Positions 18,625 to 27,948 of a stretch of DNA of 64,000 nucleotides are shown here, in pieces; within the stretch, counting starts at the first letter, position 1, and the number at the start of each line of letters is the position of its first letter. A program made the translations under genes and the position numbers. Source of the stretch: Candidatus Pantoea deserta (GTDB lineage: Bacteria > Pseudomonadota > Gammaproteobacteria > Enterobacterales > Enterobacteriaceae); assembly GCF_003813865.1 (NCBI RefSeq), contig NZ_RMVG01000004.1, forward strand, positions 1-64,000. Reading direction: 5' to 3'. The notes under the pieces are model-generated. The model ran no database searches. It saw only the letters and a list, made by a program, of their open reading frames with translations, and was not told the DNA's origin.

Positions 18625-19422
18625 TTAAAACGCATCAGCAAAGACGTTAGTTGATTTTATTTTTTCAAAATGTTCGCGTCGTTTTGCATAGCTAGTTGTA
18701 TACAGATTCACTTTTGCCGTGATTTTATCTACTACTTCTCCCGTATCAACCTGATCAGCAAGATCATAAAGTTTTTCACGGAGCCAGAAGTAAACAGCTG
18801 AGCGTACGCAATAGGTCCCTTTCTCAAGCATTGATGGATTGTTTATAAAATCAACATCAGTGCTCCAGTTCTTTTTATAGTAATCGGAAAACCCTTGGTA
18901 ATTTACTTTTCCTGTTAGATGAATACCACCTCTACCTCGGTATGTACTTCCATCACCTGACGAAACATTTCCATTCCCTAATCTGTTAGCATAAACCCTA
19001 TCAGCAATAGCAATCTCATTTGCATGTTTCGTGATTTTTCCATTAACTTTAGTATATGAGTATTCCTTTGCTTCTGCAGGATGAGTTCTAAAATAGCTAA
19101 AATTAGCCTTTAGCCCCTCTTCGCTGTAATTAAGACCCTCGACAGGGCTTGCAGCACTGCCCATCTCCTCTCTTAATTGAGCAAAAAAGTGGTTGACTCT
19201 CAAAATGGTATCCAATTTATATTCACTTGCATGAGTATTAATCTCATCCGCAATTTCCTGAAGGAATGAGGACTTCGTAAGTGATTTTAAGCTATTGAAC
19301 ACTTTATAAAGCATATCCACTGTTATATGAATAGTACGTTTATCTGCAATGGCGTTCAAAAAAATTACCGGATACATATGCCAGACAGGTGCACCACTGC
19401 TGAATCCGTCCACCCTGCTCAT
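18625..19422 (-). CDS. Orphan effector tip with GH19-like lysozyme/chitinase domain
   Basis: The first 24 residues (MSRVDGFSSGAPVWHMYPVIFLNA) repeat residues 511-534 of the full effector; an in-frame TAA lies five codons upstream of the ATG, so the delivery region is absent. From about residue 30 the product is a GH19 domain: RVNHFFAQLREEMGS with candidate catalytic Glu85/Glu86, YANRLGNGNVSSGDG, YRGRGGIHLTG and an Asn/Tyr-rich substrate region. GH19 enzymes in phages and T6SS effectors cut the peptidoglycan glycan chain. The ribosome site is weak. It may be a dormant tip cassette or be expressed at low level. Confidence 0.75.
   Translation of the reverse strand: MSRVDGFSSGAPVWHMYPVIFLNAIADKRTIHITVDMLYKVFNSLKSLTKSSFLQEIADEINTHASEYKLDTILRVNHFFAQLREEMGSAASPVEGLNYSEEGLKANFSYFRTHPAEAKEYSYTKVNGKITKHANEIAIADRVYANRLGNGNVSSGDGSTYRGRGGIHLTGKVNYQGFSDYYKKNWSTDVDFINNPSMLEKGTYCVRSAVYFWLREKLYDLADQVDTGEVVDKITAKVNLYTTSYAKRREHFEKIKSTNVFADAF
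19351..19422 (-). repeat. Shared effector stub, short copy before the GH19-like domain
   Basis: This repeats the last half of the stub at 21,156-21,305 (MSRVD-FSSG-PVWHM-PV-FL). The upstream half is missing: the match stops at the ATG, and unrelated AT-rich DNA precedes it. Confidence 0.8.
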
Positions 19423-19565
19423 CCGTTTGCTTTAAATGTCAAATCATAAAAACTCAAGTTTTCAGAAGGTACATTTAACCCTGTGATTACCCAAAGGAAA
19501 AAATAAAGACTCAACACGATTCAGTTGTATTTCTTGGGTCATTCAATTCGTTCATTTGTTTTATC

Positions 19566-19895
19566 TCATAGATATTTCTCATATATAATTGAAAATGCAA
19601 CCCCTGTTTTGGACTCATAAGTTTCATAATCACAGCTAGCGTCACGCATTTTTATCCATGCCAATTGAGATTTTTTAAAATATATATCGCGTGATTCACT
19701 TTGCCCATAAAACTCCGCCCCTTCCTTCTTATACTCCTGAATTTGCTTTCTATATAAAAAATTCAGTTCAGCATCTGCTTTAGAATATGCATCTTTTATT
19801 CTCTCATAATTAATCTGCTCACTTGGAGAATCAGCCTTTGCAATTGGAGATAATATAGACGCAGCGAATGTCAATAAAACACACTTATTCTTCAT
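19566..19895 (-). CDS. Small LprI-like secreted protein, candidate lysozyme inhibitor
   Basis: The 109-residue product has a signal peptide (about residues 1-21) and an LprI/DUF1311 core: AYSKADAELNFLYRKQI, FKKSQLAWIKMRDASCDYE. Members bind and inhibit lysozymes in the periplasm. The frame ends at IIYEKYL where typical members continue to a second Cys and a CL...T..R motif, so the C-terminus may be shortened. It follows the immunity gene of the muramidase effector and precedes the GH19-like tip. Confidence 0.65.
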   Translation of the reverse strand: MKNKCVLLTFAASILSPIAKADSPSEQINYERIKDAYSKADAELNFLYRKQIQEYKKEGAEFYGQSESRDIYFKKSQLAWIKMRDASCDYETYESKTGVAFSIIYEKYL

Positions 19896-19957
19896 GAAAT
19901 TTACTTTAGCAATTATTCATTAGCACCCTACCCGAGCCGATGTTTAGCATACTGAAA

Positions 19958-20491
19958 TCAATCACCATATTTATTGTGTAAATATTTTTTTATCTTGCTC
20001 ACATTATCTAATTTATAGTTAGATCCTTTTTCATTGTATTTTGTTTGAAAACCTGATAAATTTGAGTCCCTATCTGAATCCAAGAACAACTCATAACCTG
20101 AGTCTTTAGTAGCGTTATATGCTTTTACTTCATAGTGATATGGATACTTGACACCATCAATGAAATAATTAACATTCCAGCGCAGAAGAACAACCACATT
20201 TTTCTTGCCAGCAATTGTGGTAAAGAATACGGAGAAAACCTCAGCAGGAGCATCAGAGTAACTAAATGTATCAACTATTTTGTTAACCTTCCCGTTAACG
20301 GATAAATAACTTTGATAAAAATCAATATCTCTTTTATCTGGAGAGTATTGAAAACAAATGACCCCATTATTGAATGCGCTATCTTTGAATGGTCCTTGAA
20401 CCATTGCATTAGGATTATCACCGCAAGCATAAACCAATGATGATACTAAAAGCATACTTAAGGCTATAACTTTAATTATAATACCTTTCAT
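19958..20491 (-). CDS. Candidate immunity protein for the muramidase effector
   Basis: ATG 20491 lies just after the effector stop (20,493-20,495), with AAGGTGAT overlapping the end of the effector; GTG 20500 is a weaker alternative start. The 177-residue product has a signal peptide ending near VYACG, then a domain with aromatic strands (VICFQYSPDKRDIDFYQSYL). Export, size and tight coupling to a muramidase effector fit a periplasmic immunity protein. I cannot assign it to the pesticin immunity family or any other by eye. Confidence 0.7.
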   Translation of the reverse strand: MKGIIIKVIALSMLLVSSLVYACGDNPNAMVQGPFKDSAFNNGVICFQYSPDKRDIDFYQSYLSVNGKVNKIVDTFSYSDAPAEVFSVFFTTIAGKKNVVVLLRWNVNYFIDGVKYPYHYEVKAYNATKDSGYELFLDSDRDSNLSGFQTKYNEKGSNYKLDNVSKIKKYLHNKYGD

Positions 20492-20492
20492 T

Positions 20493-22754
20493 TTAATCAC
20501 CTTTCCCTAACTCGTTCTCGATCAACTGGGCTTCGCCTTCACGGCGCCTTATCAAACCTCGCTGATTTGACCATAATCGCTTCATACTTCGTAGGCGACT
20601 CGGGATTTTAATTTCATTTCCATGAGCAAAGTCATCTCGAATCTCTCTCATTTCTCGTCGGCTATCTATTGAATCATTTGGTTTAGAGAGTGCTAATGAT
20701 GGCCCACGATTGTAAATTAGTGATAGCATTGCACCCGCGCTATCCGGTGGTAGATTAATGGCCTGTGGATAAGCATCCACAACTTTCTGACAATACCTTT
20801 GCTTTAAAACCATTGCCATATCTAAAGCTTTATCTTTAGTGATGGTTATATCTGCCAGCCCATGAACGATTGCCCTGGCATTATCACCTTTTTTCCCTAT
20901 TGCGGTCAGCAATCTTTCAACTTGTGCATTTGAATAATAAGCACTTAATAATTCGCGAGCTGATGATGTCGTCTGTTGCCCTAAATCATAACCATATCCG
21001 ACAGTCACTCCGCTTGACTGATCCCCACCAGGAACATAGGGTTTAGGAACATATGCTTCCCAAGATAAAATGAATTCAGCTGATTTTTTTGATATACGAT
21101 ACACACCTAAAGTTGTATTGAAATCAATAGTATCACCATACTTTTCAGCAATTGCATCCAAAAACACAACTGGATGCATATGCCAGACAGGCGCACCACT
21201 GCTGAATTCGTCCACCCTGCTCATCCATTCCATGTCGTCAAACCACTGTCTGACATAGCTGATGCACAGCGGATCCAGCTGCTTTAAAAACGTTCCCCAG
21301 CGGTGATGGCTGCTGCCACCGAACCATTCACTGTCGTGTCTGACCACCATCCGCGCCGCGATATCCCTGACATCCAGCTCCGCATAATTAACCGCGTGAC
21401 GCAGTTCTTCACCGGAAAGGTCGCCGCTGTTATCGCTGTCCATTTTCCGCAGCAGGGCTCTGTAGTAGTCAGAGACTTGTTTTTCCCGGATACCGCGCTC
21501 AGGCCGCACCCACTCTGCGATTCTGGTGAACCCGTCCTTGATCCACCCCTCACGCAGGGATTTCGTCATATCGGATGTGGACGGCTCTTCAAATGCTTTA
21601 AAGCCAAGCTTATCCAGGTCGTACTGCCCGATATCCGCATCGACATCGTCTTCGCTTACCCAGGCCCCGTCTCCGATATCAAACCAGCGCTTGCCGCTGC
21701 TGTCGGTAAACGGATGGCATGTGTCCTGCGGCATGATTTTGTGAATATCTTTCTTTACCTTACCTTCGGTTTTGGTGAAGTTATCCCCGGCACGGGCATA
21801 GACGGAACTCTCCGGATGAATATGAATATATTTCGGGCCACTTTTCACCTGTGCCGTATTGCTCAGAAAATCGACCATCCGGCCGTCGGTGCTGAGCACT
21901 TCAACATGTACGAACGCACTTTTCTCCACGCCACCCGTGCTGTCAGGGGCAATGTCTTCCGCCAGGTAACCCACGGCATCGCCTGCTGCAACCTCCATTC
22001 TGGTTGCCGGTTTAACGACGGTATCAAACGTCCCCTGCGCAACCGCCTGCTGCATCCAGGCAGGCAGATGCGCCCTTTGCTCACCCACGGGGGTCACGAA
22101 TTGCGGGTCAAGCGACACCCAGAACGCCCCGCCGGTCATTTCAGATTTGCTGTTGAGCGCCCGGGCAAGTCCGAACCTCTGCGTCTGTCCCTCCAGGTCG
22201 AAGGTGGTCTCCCGCAACACAATGACGCTGTCACCCGCTTTCAGCTTATCCTTCACAACCGGGGCCTTATCTCCGTCTTTTTCCTTGCCGGTATATTCAC
22301 GCTGACGCAGCCCGTCACCCTTATCCGTAACCTGATACAGCCTGTGCTCCGGAAAAGCAGACAGCGGAGCAAGCCCGATATACAGCGAGTAAAAATCAAG
22401 GCCGTTGTCCTTCTTTTCGGGATCGGGCGTACAGGTCGATTTGACCAGCACAAAGGTACTGGAATACTGCAGCGGGTTATTGATGTATTTACCGGTCAGA
22501 TAGTCCTGATTAATGCGCCAGGCCACCACTTCGCCGCCCGCCATAAACTGAAGCGGCACCGCCGTGTCTGCCGTTTCATTTGTCAACACGGAGCCAGGAG
22601 CGCTCTTACTCGTGATGTGGATCCCGCCGTGCCACATGTTATTTGTTCCGGCCAGCCAGAAGCCGTGTGGCTCCTGACAGAGCGGCTGCATCATCTCATC
22701 CACGGTGGCGTACTGCCCGCCATTCGCTTTCCGGGCAGGAAAACAGATTTTCAT
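20493..22754 (-). CDS. VgrG-linked T6SS effector: M23-like N-domain, EF-hand, pesticin/GH24-like muramidase tip
   Basis: The 753-residue product starts 11 bases after vgrG-2. Residues 1-230 resemble a degenerate LytM/M23 fold (WHGGIHI at 41-47, FYSLYIGL at 121-128, with the second metal ligands not obvious), followed by SH3-like strands. Residues 439-450 (DSDNSGDLSGEE) are a classical EF-hand loop. Residues 484-537 are the stub repeated in the two orphan tips. From about 550 the tip is a lysozyme of the pesticin/GH24 kind: candidate catalytic Glu566 in SWEAYV, SGVTVGYGYDLGQ (581-593), SLIYNRGPS and a final RRREGE. It should cut peptidoglycan in the recipient periplasm. The front two thirds are GC-rich like the T6SS core and the tip is AT-rich, which marks the tip as foreign. 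Confidence 0.85.
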   Translation of the reverse strand: MKICFPARKANGGQYATVDEMMQPLCQEPHGFWLAGTNNMWHGGIHITSKSAPGSVLTNETADTAVPLQFMAGGEVVAWRINQDYLTGKYINNPLQYSSTFVLVKSTCTPDPEKKDNGLDFYSLYIGLAPLSAFPEHRLYQVTDKGDGLRQREYTGKEKDGDKAPVVKDKLKAGDSVIVLRETTFDLEGQTQRFGLARALNSKSEMTGGAFWVSLDPQFVTPVGEQRAHLPAWMQQAVAQGTFDTVVKPATRMEVAAGDAVGYLAEDIAPDSTGGVEKSAFVHVEVLSTDGRMVDFLSNTAQVKSGPKYIHIHPESSVYARAGDNFTKTEGKVKKDIHKIMPQDTCHPFTDSSGKRWFDIGDGAWVSEDDVDADIGQYDLDKLGFKAFEEPSTSDMTKSLREGWIKDGFTRIAEWVRPERGIREKQVSDYYRALLRKMDSDNSGDLSGEELRHAVNYAELDVRDIAARMVVRHDSEWFGGSSHHRWGTFLKQLDPLCISYVRQWFDDMEWMSRVDEFSSGAPVWHMHPVVFLDAIAEKYGDTIDFNTTLGVYRISKKSAEFILSWEAYVPKPYVPGGDQSSGVTVGYGYDLGQQTTSSARELLSAYYSNAQVERLLTAIGKKGDNARAIVHGLADITITKDKALDMAMVLKQRYCQKVVDAYPQAINLPPDSAGAMLSLIYNRGPSLALSKPNDSIDSRREMREIRDDFAHGNEIKIPSRLRSMKRLWSNQRGLIRRREGEAQLIENELGKGD
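21156..21305 (-). repeat. Shared effector stub, parental copy
   Basis: This part of the full effector (residues 484-533) recurs at 17,137-17,289 and in part at 19,351-19,422. Base composition changes from GC-rich to AT-rich right after it. It is the likely crossover site for exchange of toxin tips. Confidence 0.85.
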
Positions 22755-22765
22755 TCCGGTTATCC

Positions 22766-25120
22766 TTAACGTGAAGGGATATGACGCGTTTTGGGCGGCG
22801 TCACGCTGGCACTTGTCTGGCTGAACTCAGGCGGCGTAATGTCCATGCTGCCACCCGCCATCGGTGAGCGGTAATGCGCAGATTTGACCAGGTAATCCCC
22901 TGGGGTTTCTTCCAGAATGCCGCCGTTGTCCAGCGTGATACTGGAGCCGCCGCCGTTGAGTCGCAGTTTAGGCGCACTGATGAGCAGCTCATCCTTGTTG
23001 CTGCTGATGGTAAACAGCAGCTCTGATGACATCTCCATCGAACTCGCTTCTGCGCGGATCTCAACATCACCCTGATTAGCAATCATCTTCGCCCCGGACT
23101 GATGAGCAAACAGCCCGACAGACTCGCTGGCGGCCAGTGTGATGTTTTTCATTGCTCCCATATCCAGATGCTGCCCCGCATTCAGAATGGTGTTCTGCTT
23201 GCTGGTCATCTGAAGGTGCTCTCCCGAAGTGAACGCCACGCCCTGCGGTGCACTGCCCAGCAGGACGGCGGACTGAAGGTCTTTCAGGCGGTTTTCCAGC
23301 AGTCTGTTCTGGCTTTCAAGGTCGCATGTGAGTGCCTGAGCCTGCTGCGCGAGCAGATTGAGCCGCTTCATTTCGGCCGCTGACTGATTCAGGCGTTCAA
23401 TAGCAGGTGCCATGTCCAGCATTTTGCCCTGCGCCGCAGGCTGTGCATCGGCGGTCAGGAACATTCCTCGTCCGGCACGCAGCGCCCCGTATTCATCGGT
23501 GCGCAGTTCAAAACCGGTACCACGCGGCTCGCGCCGGGCGTCCACCACATGACCGCCATTGAGCTGCGTTTTCCCGTGAGGGGTCGCCAGCTTGAAATGC
23601 TCCTCCTGACGCTTGTCTTCCAGACGGAATTTGTTATCCCCCGCCGTACGCCAGATATTGCGCGTATGGTTGTCACGCGTGACGTGGTCAGGGTGTTCGG
23701 AATCATGCTGAGCATGGGCGATGTACGGCCGGTCAGGGTCGCCGCCGTCAAACATTACTGAGACTTCAGTCCCGTCGAGCAGCGGGGAATGGAAGCCGTA
23801 GGTATCTCCGGCATAAGGTTTCGCCAGGCGCAGCCAGAGGTAGGCATATCCCTGCTCCATGCTGTTACGGTCAAAATCGAGCCGGACACGGTAGCGCCCC
23901 TGCCTGTCCAGGTAAGCGTAGGTATCATGCTTCTCATCGCTTTCCACCCGGGCTGGCAGAGAACCGGCTATCACCGGGCGGTTTAGAAGCGCCGGACGGA
24001 AACAGACCGTTTCGCTGTAAGGAATGCCCGTAAAGCGCAGCTGAAAGCCTTTGTCACGTGCACCTGAGGTATGAATACCTGTGATGACGATGCCGTTCTT
24101 CAGCGAGTCAGGCAGCCCACTGCCCTGTGGCTCCAGCACTTCGCCCGGAGCCAGAACCGGCCTGCTTGCTCGCCCCGTTACTGTTTGCTGAGCATTGAGG
24201 TAGCGCTCATGGCGCAGGCGGGCATACCAGGCACCGCTCTCCGGAGTCTGCTCATCCCCCTGACTCAGGAACGGCTCAGCGTAGTGATACACCTCACCGG
24301 TGGTGGCCTCACCCTCCTTGCGAACCGTCACCGAACTGTCCTGTGGAGTCAGCGCATCACGGTAGTTATAGTCGCGGGTAGCCACACTACCGGTGACTAC
24401 GCGGTCTGTTGGCCGAATATCCCAGACGCTCTCCTGACCGTTATCACTGGTACGCGACGGCGGAATAATGGGCAGCTTCACGCCAAACTGATACTGCATC
24501 TGGCTGTCCTGGAAAATCACCACATCCTGTTCAATGCAGCCATCCATCTCGAAGCGCCAGAAGATACCGACTTCGGCCAGCAGACGCTGAACAAAGGCCA
24601 GGTCTGTCTCACGCCACTGGGTGATGAGTTCGCGTACCGGGTAATGCTGTGATAAGCGGAACTCAAAATCGGCCCCTTCCAGTCCGTGGGAGCGGAGGAT
24701 CTGCTCCACCACTTCCGGTACCGACTGGTTCAGATACACCTCGCTACGCTGGGTGTGCTGCATCAGGGCAATGCGTGGAACAATGCGCAGGGCATAGGTG
24801 ATTTCATCTCCTGACACGGAGACACGGCGGAACGCATCCACCACGCCGTATACCGTGCGCACCGGCACAGCTGGCGTGCCATCAAACAATGGCGTCTGGA
24901 AGGTGAAGGATGCCGGTTTCAGCATCACCTCATTGCTGGCAATGCTCGCCGCACAGGTGAAGGTAACATCGTAATGCCACGGCTGGCTCAGCGTTTCAGT
25001 GGCACGATAGCGCAACACGTCCAGAAAGTGAGAACAGTCATGCACATCCACCCGGTAACGTGACAGGCCCAGGGCTTCATCCATCGCCTTTTTTGCCAGA
25101 CTGCTTAAGCTTTCAGTCAT
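22766..25120 (-). CDS. vgrG: VgrG spike protein (TssI), intact copy
   Basis: The 784-residue product is a complete VgrG: the gp27-like base (SRYRVDVHDCSHFLDVLRY...), the OB-fold/gp5 region (DRQGRYRVRLDFDR, LRLAKPYAGDTYGFHSPLLDGTEV), and a DUF2345 tail with repeats such as NTILNAGQHLDMGAMKNITLAAS. It ends at residue 784 without a fused effector. The start overlaps the clpV stop by 8 bases and the muramidase effector follows 11 bases after the stop, so this spike probably carries that effector. It is the only VgrG in the window that is uninterrupted. Confidence 0.95.
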   Translation of the reverse strand: MTESLSSLAKKAMDEALGLSRYRVDVHDCSHFLDVLRYRATETLSQPWHYDVTFTCAASIASNEVMLKPASFTFQTPLFDGTPAVPVRTVYGVVDAFRRVSVSGDEITYALRIVPRIALMQHTQRSEVYLNQSVPEVVEQILRSHGLEGADFEFRLSQHYPVRELITQWRETDLAFVQRLLAEVGIFWRFEMDGCIEQDVVIFQDSQMQYQFGVKLPIIPPSRTSDNGQESVWDIRPTDRVVTGSVATRDYNYRDALTPQDSSVTVRKEGEATTGEVYHYAEPFLSQGDEQTPESGAWYARLRHERYLNAQQTVTGRASRPVLAPGEVLEPQGSGLPDSLKNGIVITGIHTSGARDKGFQLRFTGIPYSETVCFRPALLNRPVIAGSLPARVESDEKHDTYAYLDRQGRYRVRLDFDRNSMEQGYAYLWLRLAKPYAGDTYGFHSPLLDGTEVSVMFDGGDPDRPYIAHAQHDSEHPDHVTRDNHTRNIWRTAGDNKFRLEDKRQEEHFKLATPHGKTQLNGGHVVDARREPRGTGFELRTDEYGALRAGRGMFLTADAQPAAQGKMLDMAPAIERLNQSAAEMKRLNLLAQQAQALTCDLESQNRLLENRLKDLQSAVLLGSAPQGVAFTSGEHLQMTSKQNTILNAGQHLDMGAMKNITLAASESVGLFAHQSGAKMIANQGDVEIRAEASSMEMSSELLFTISSNKDELLISAPKLRLNGGGSSITLDNGGILEETPGDYLVKSAHYRSPMAGGSMDITPPEFSQTSASVTPPKTRHIPSR

Positions 25121-27782
25121 CGTTCACCTCCGGCTGTGTCTTCTGCACGGCATCGAACTCCAGAACAATGCCTTCTTCGTCATTCCAGCCAAGCGTCAGG
25201 GTGTGTGGTTTCTGTTTCGCGGCCATGTGGGCCAGCAGTTGCTGGCTCAGCACCGGCAAGATTTGCTGACTGAGCAGGCTGTCGACGTTGCGTGCGCCGG
25301 TATCCGGCAGCAGGCAGGCTGACGTCAGCGCGTCATACAGGTTTTCACCGATATGCGTGGTCAGACCATAGTGACGGTTCAGGCGCTTACTGACCTGATC
25401 GAGTTTCATCTGCACGATGGTACGCATGGCCGCTTCGGCCAGCGGGCGGTAAATCACTGTCTGGAAGCGGGCCAGCAGCGCCGGCTGGAAGTGGTCGCGC
25501 AAAATCGGGCGCAGCAATTCGTACAGGTCGCCTTCAGTGGCGTCCGGCTGTTCGTCCAGCAGCTGCATCAGGGGATCGCTGCCAAGATTTGATGTCATCA
25601 GAATGACGGTGTTACGGAAGTCGATTTCACGCCCTTCGCCGTCGCGCATAAATCCGCGGTCGAACACCTGGTAGAAGAGATTCATGACGTCGCGGTGCGC
25701 CTTTTCCACTTCATCAAGCTGTACGACACTGTACGGGCGCTTGCGTACAGCCTCGGTAAGGATGCCGCCCTGGCCATAGCCGACGTAACCCGGCGGCGAG
25801 CCTTTCAACTGGGAAACCGTGTGCGGCTCCTGGTATTCGGAGAGGTTAATGGTAATCAGGGATTTTTCACCTCCGTACAGCACGTCCGCCAGCGCCAGCG
25901 CGGTTTCGGTCTTACCGACGCCGCTCGGGCCAACCAGCAGGAACACGCCCTGTGGACCGTTCTCGGACGTCAGTCCGGTTTTCGCCGCACGCAGGCGTTG
26001 CGCGATGGCATTAAGCGAGACATCCTGACCTACCACACGTTTGCCGATTTCGTTTTCCAGGGTCAGCAGTTCGGTCTGTTCGTCTTTCATCAGGGAAGAG
26101 AGCGGTACGCCGGTCCAGTCGGCTATCACGTTGGCAACCGTGCGGGTATCCACATCCACCTGAACCAACACATCACCCTGCTGTGCCTGCTCCAGTTGCT
26201 GTTGCAGCTCAGTAATTTCAGCCTGCTGACTGATGTCCTGGCGACTGGCCATCAGCTGCTGTGCCAGCGCCTTTTCGTTGCTGAAACGTGCTTCCTGCTC
26301 CCCGATACGCGCTTCCAGTTCAGTCCGCTGCTGCTCAATCACATCCAGGCGGTCACCATGACGGTTGCTGCCTGCGGCAATATCTTCCAGCAGCGCCTGC
26401 TCTTCCAGTTCCAGCGCGGTCAGCTGTGCTTTCAGACGCACAATTTGTTCAGGCACCGTGTCGAAGCTCATACGCACACGCGCCGCGGCGGTATCCAGCA
26501 GGTCAACGGCCTTGTCCGGCAGCTGACGCCCCGTCAGGTAACGGCGGGACAGCGTAACGGCCGCACGCACAGCATCGTCGGTGATGTGCACGTTGTGGTG
26601 TTCGGCGTAACGGGATTTGAGACCGCGCAGCATCAGGCAGGCGGTATCGTCATCCGGCTCGTCCACTTTCACCATCTGGAAGCGGCGCTCAAGAGCGGCG
26701 TCACGCTCAAAATATTGTTTGTATTCAGACCATGTGGTGGCAGCGATGGTGCGCAGTTCGCCACGGGCCAGAGCGGGTTTGAGCAGGTTGGCCGCATCTG
26801 CACCACCTGCCTGGTTGCCCGCGCCAATGATGGTGTGGGCTTCATCAATAAACAGCAAAATCGGGGTGGGCGACTGCTGTACAGCATTGATGACGTTTTT
26901 CAGGCGCTGTTCAAATTCGCCCTTAACCCCTGCCCCCGCTTGCAACAGGCCGAGGTCAAGGGTGCGCAGGATTACCGGCTTGAGGGATTCAGGTACGTTA
27001 CCTTCGGCGATACGCAGTGCAAGACCTTCCACCAGCGCTGTTTTCCCTACACCTGGCTCACCCACCAGAATCGGGTTGTTCTTGCGACGGCGCGAGAGAA
27101 TGTCCACCATCTGGCGGATTTCGGTATCACGACCAAAGACCGGGTCGATTTTGCCTTCTCTGGCTTTGGCGGTGACGTCGAGAGTGAATTTATCCAGCGC
27201 GTTCTGCAGGGCTGGGGTCAGTTCCCCCTCTTTCAGTTCTGCGCCAACCGGGCGGCCAACAAACTCCACCTCACCACCATGGTTTTGTGCCAGTTGCTCT
27301 TCGTGTTGCACCTCCGGACGTTCATCCGACTGCCCATCAAGCAGTGGACGCAGACGTTCCAGCTGACTCTGGCCCAGCGTCAGCAGCGGCCACAGCCCGT
27401 CACAGCGAACCAGTTTCTGTTTGTCAACCAGCGCCATTAGCAGATGGATGCTGCGAATTTGTTCCTCGCCATTAAGAGAAGCAATCAGCCAGGCTTCCTG
27501 CATCAGCATCTGAATGGCGTCAGACAACTGCGGGCGTTGACGCACTGAGCGCGGCTGTTTATCCAGCCAGCCCAGCAAATCCTGCCAGATGGCGTCCATA
27601 TCCCACTCGTAACGGCGTGCCAGCACGGTAAGGTCACCTTCGCCCTGCTCCAGCAGTTTCAACAGCCAGTGCTCTGGCAGAATTTCCGCATGGGCGCGGG
27701 TCTGACACAGAGAGGCTGCCCCTTCCATCGCGCGCGCGCAGAAAGGATTAAGACGTCGAAGAAGGATTGCCGGGTTTTCCAT
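25113..27782 (-). CDS. clpV: T6SS sheath-recycling ATPase ClpV (TssH)
   Basis: ClpV disassembles contracted TssB/TssC sheaths. ATG 27782 (MENPAILLRRLNPFCARAMEG) gives 889 residues, standard for the family; the open frame upstream to 28,037 is not conserved ClpV sequence. It has the Clp-N domain, a first AAA+ module with GEPGVGKTA and the LFIDEAHTIIGAG Walker B, a coiled-coil middle domain, and a second AAA+ module with GPSGVGKTE and QLDEVEKAH. It lies between hcp and vgrG-2. Confidence 0.96.
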   Translation of the reverse strand: MENPAILLRRLNPFCARAMEGAASLCQTRAHAEILPEHWLLKLLEQGEGDLTVLARRYEWDMDAIWQDLLGWLDKQPRSVRQRPQLSDAIQMLMQEAWLIASLNGEEQIRSIHLLMALVDKQKLVRCDGLWPLLTLGQSQLERLRPLLDGQSDERPEVQHEEQLAQNHGGEVEFVGRPVGAELKEGELTPALQNALDKFTLDVTAKAREGKIDPVFGRDTEIRQMVDILSRRRKNNPILVGEPGVGKTALVEGLALRIAEGNVPESLKPVILRTLDLGLLQAGAGVKGEFEQRLKNVINAVQQSPTPILLFIDEAHTIIGAGNQAGGADAANLLKPALARGELRTIAATTWSEYKQYFERDAALERRFQMVKVDEPDDDTACLMLRGLKSRYAEHHNVHITDDAVRAAVTLSRRYLTGRQLPDKAVDLLDTAAARVRMSFDTVPEQIVRLKAQLTALELEEQALLEDIAAGSNRHGDRLDVIEQQRTELEARIGEQEARFSNEKALAQQLMASRQDISQQAEITELQQQLEQAQQGDVLVQVDVDTRTVANVIADWTGVPLSSLMKDEQTELLTLENEIGKRVVGQDVSLNAIAQRLRAAKTGLTSENGPQGVFLLVGPSGVGKTETALALADVLYGGEKSLITINLSEYQEPHTVSQLKGSPPGYVGYGQGGILTEAVRKRPYSVVQLDEVEKAHRDVMNLFYQVFDRGFMRDGEGREIDFRNTVILMTSNLGSDPLMQLLDEQPDATEGDLYELLRPILRDHFQPALLARFQTVIYRPLAEAAMRTIVQMKLDQVSKRLNRHYGLTTHIGENLYDALTSACLLPDTGARNVDSLLSQQILPVLSQQLLAHMAAKQKPHTLTLGWNDEEGIVLEFDAVQKTQPEVNDD

Positions 27783-27948
27783 GTTTGCTTGCTCACTGTT
27801 GAGTGACCGTTCAGGCACGCTACCGCCCCTGGCCGTTACCGAGGCCCATAAGGTCTGTTTCCGGGATATGATGTTTTTGCTGAACGCCCGCAGCGGCAGA
27901 CGCTCAGCAAAAAGAAAAGCGGACAGAGAAGCTCTGCCCGCTCGTGGG

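Noticed and set aside
14620-22754. Prophage remnant suggested by several lysozymes
   Set aside because: No capsid, portal, integrase or holin genes; the lysozymes share a stub with a VgrG-linked effector and lie inside the T6SS operon.
21303-22769. 488-codon plus-strand open frame
   Set aside because: It is antisense to the VgrG-linked effector, lacks a ribosome site, and ends where the GC-rich part ends.
25695-27440. 581-codon plus-strand open frame
   Set aside because: It is antisense to clpV, whose AAA+ motifs are unmistakable.
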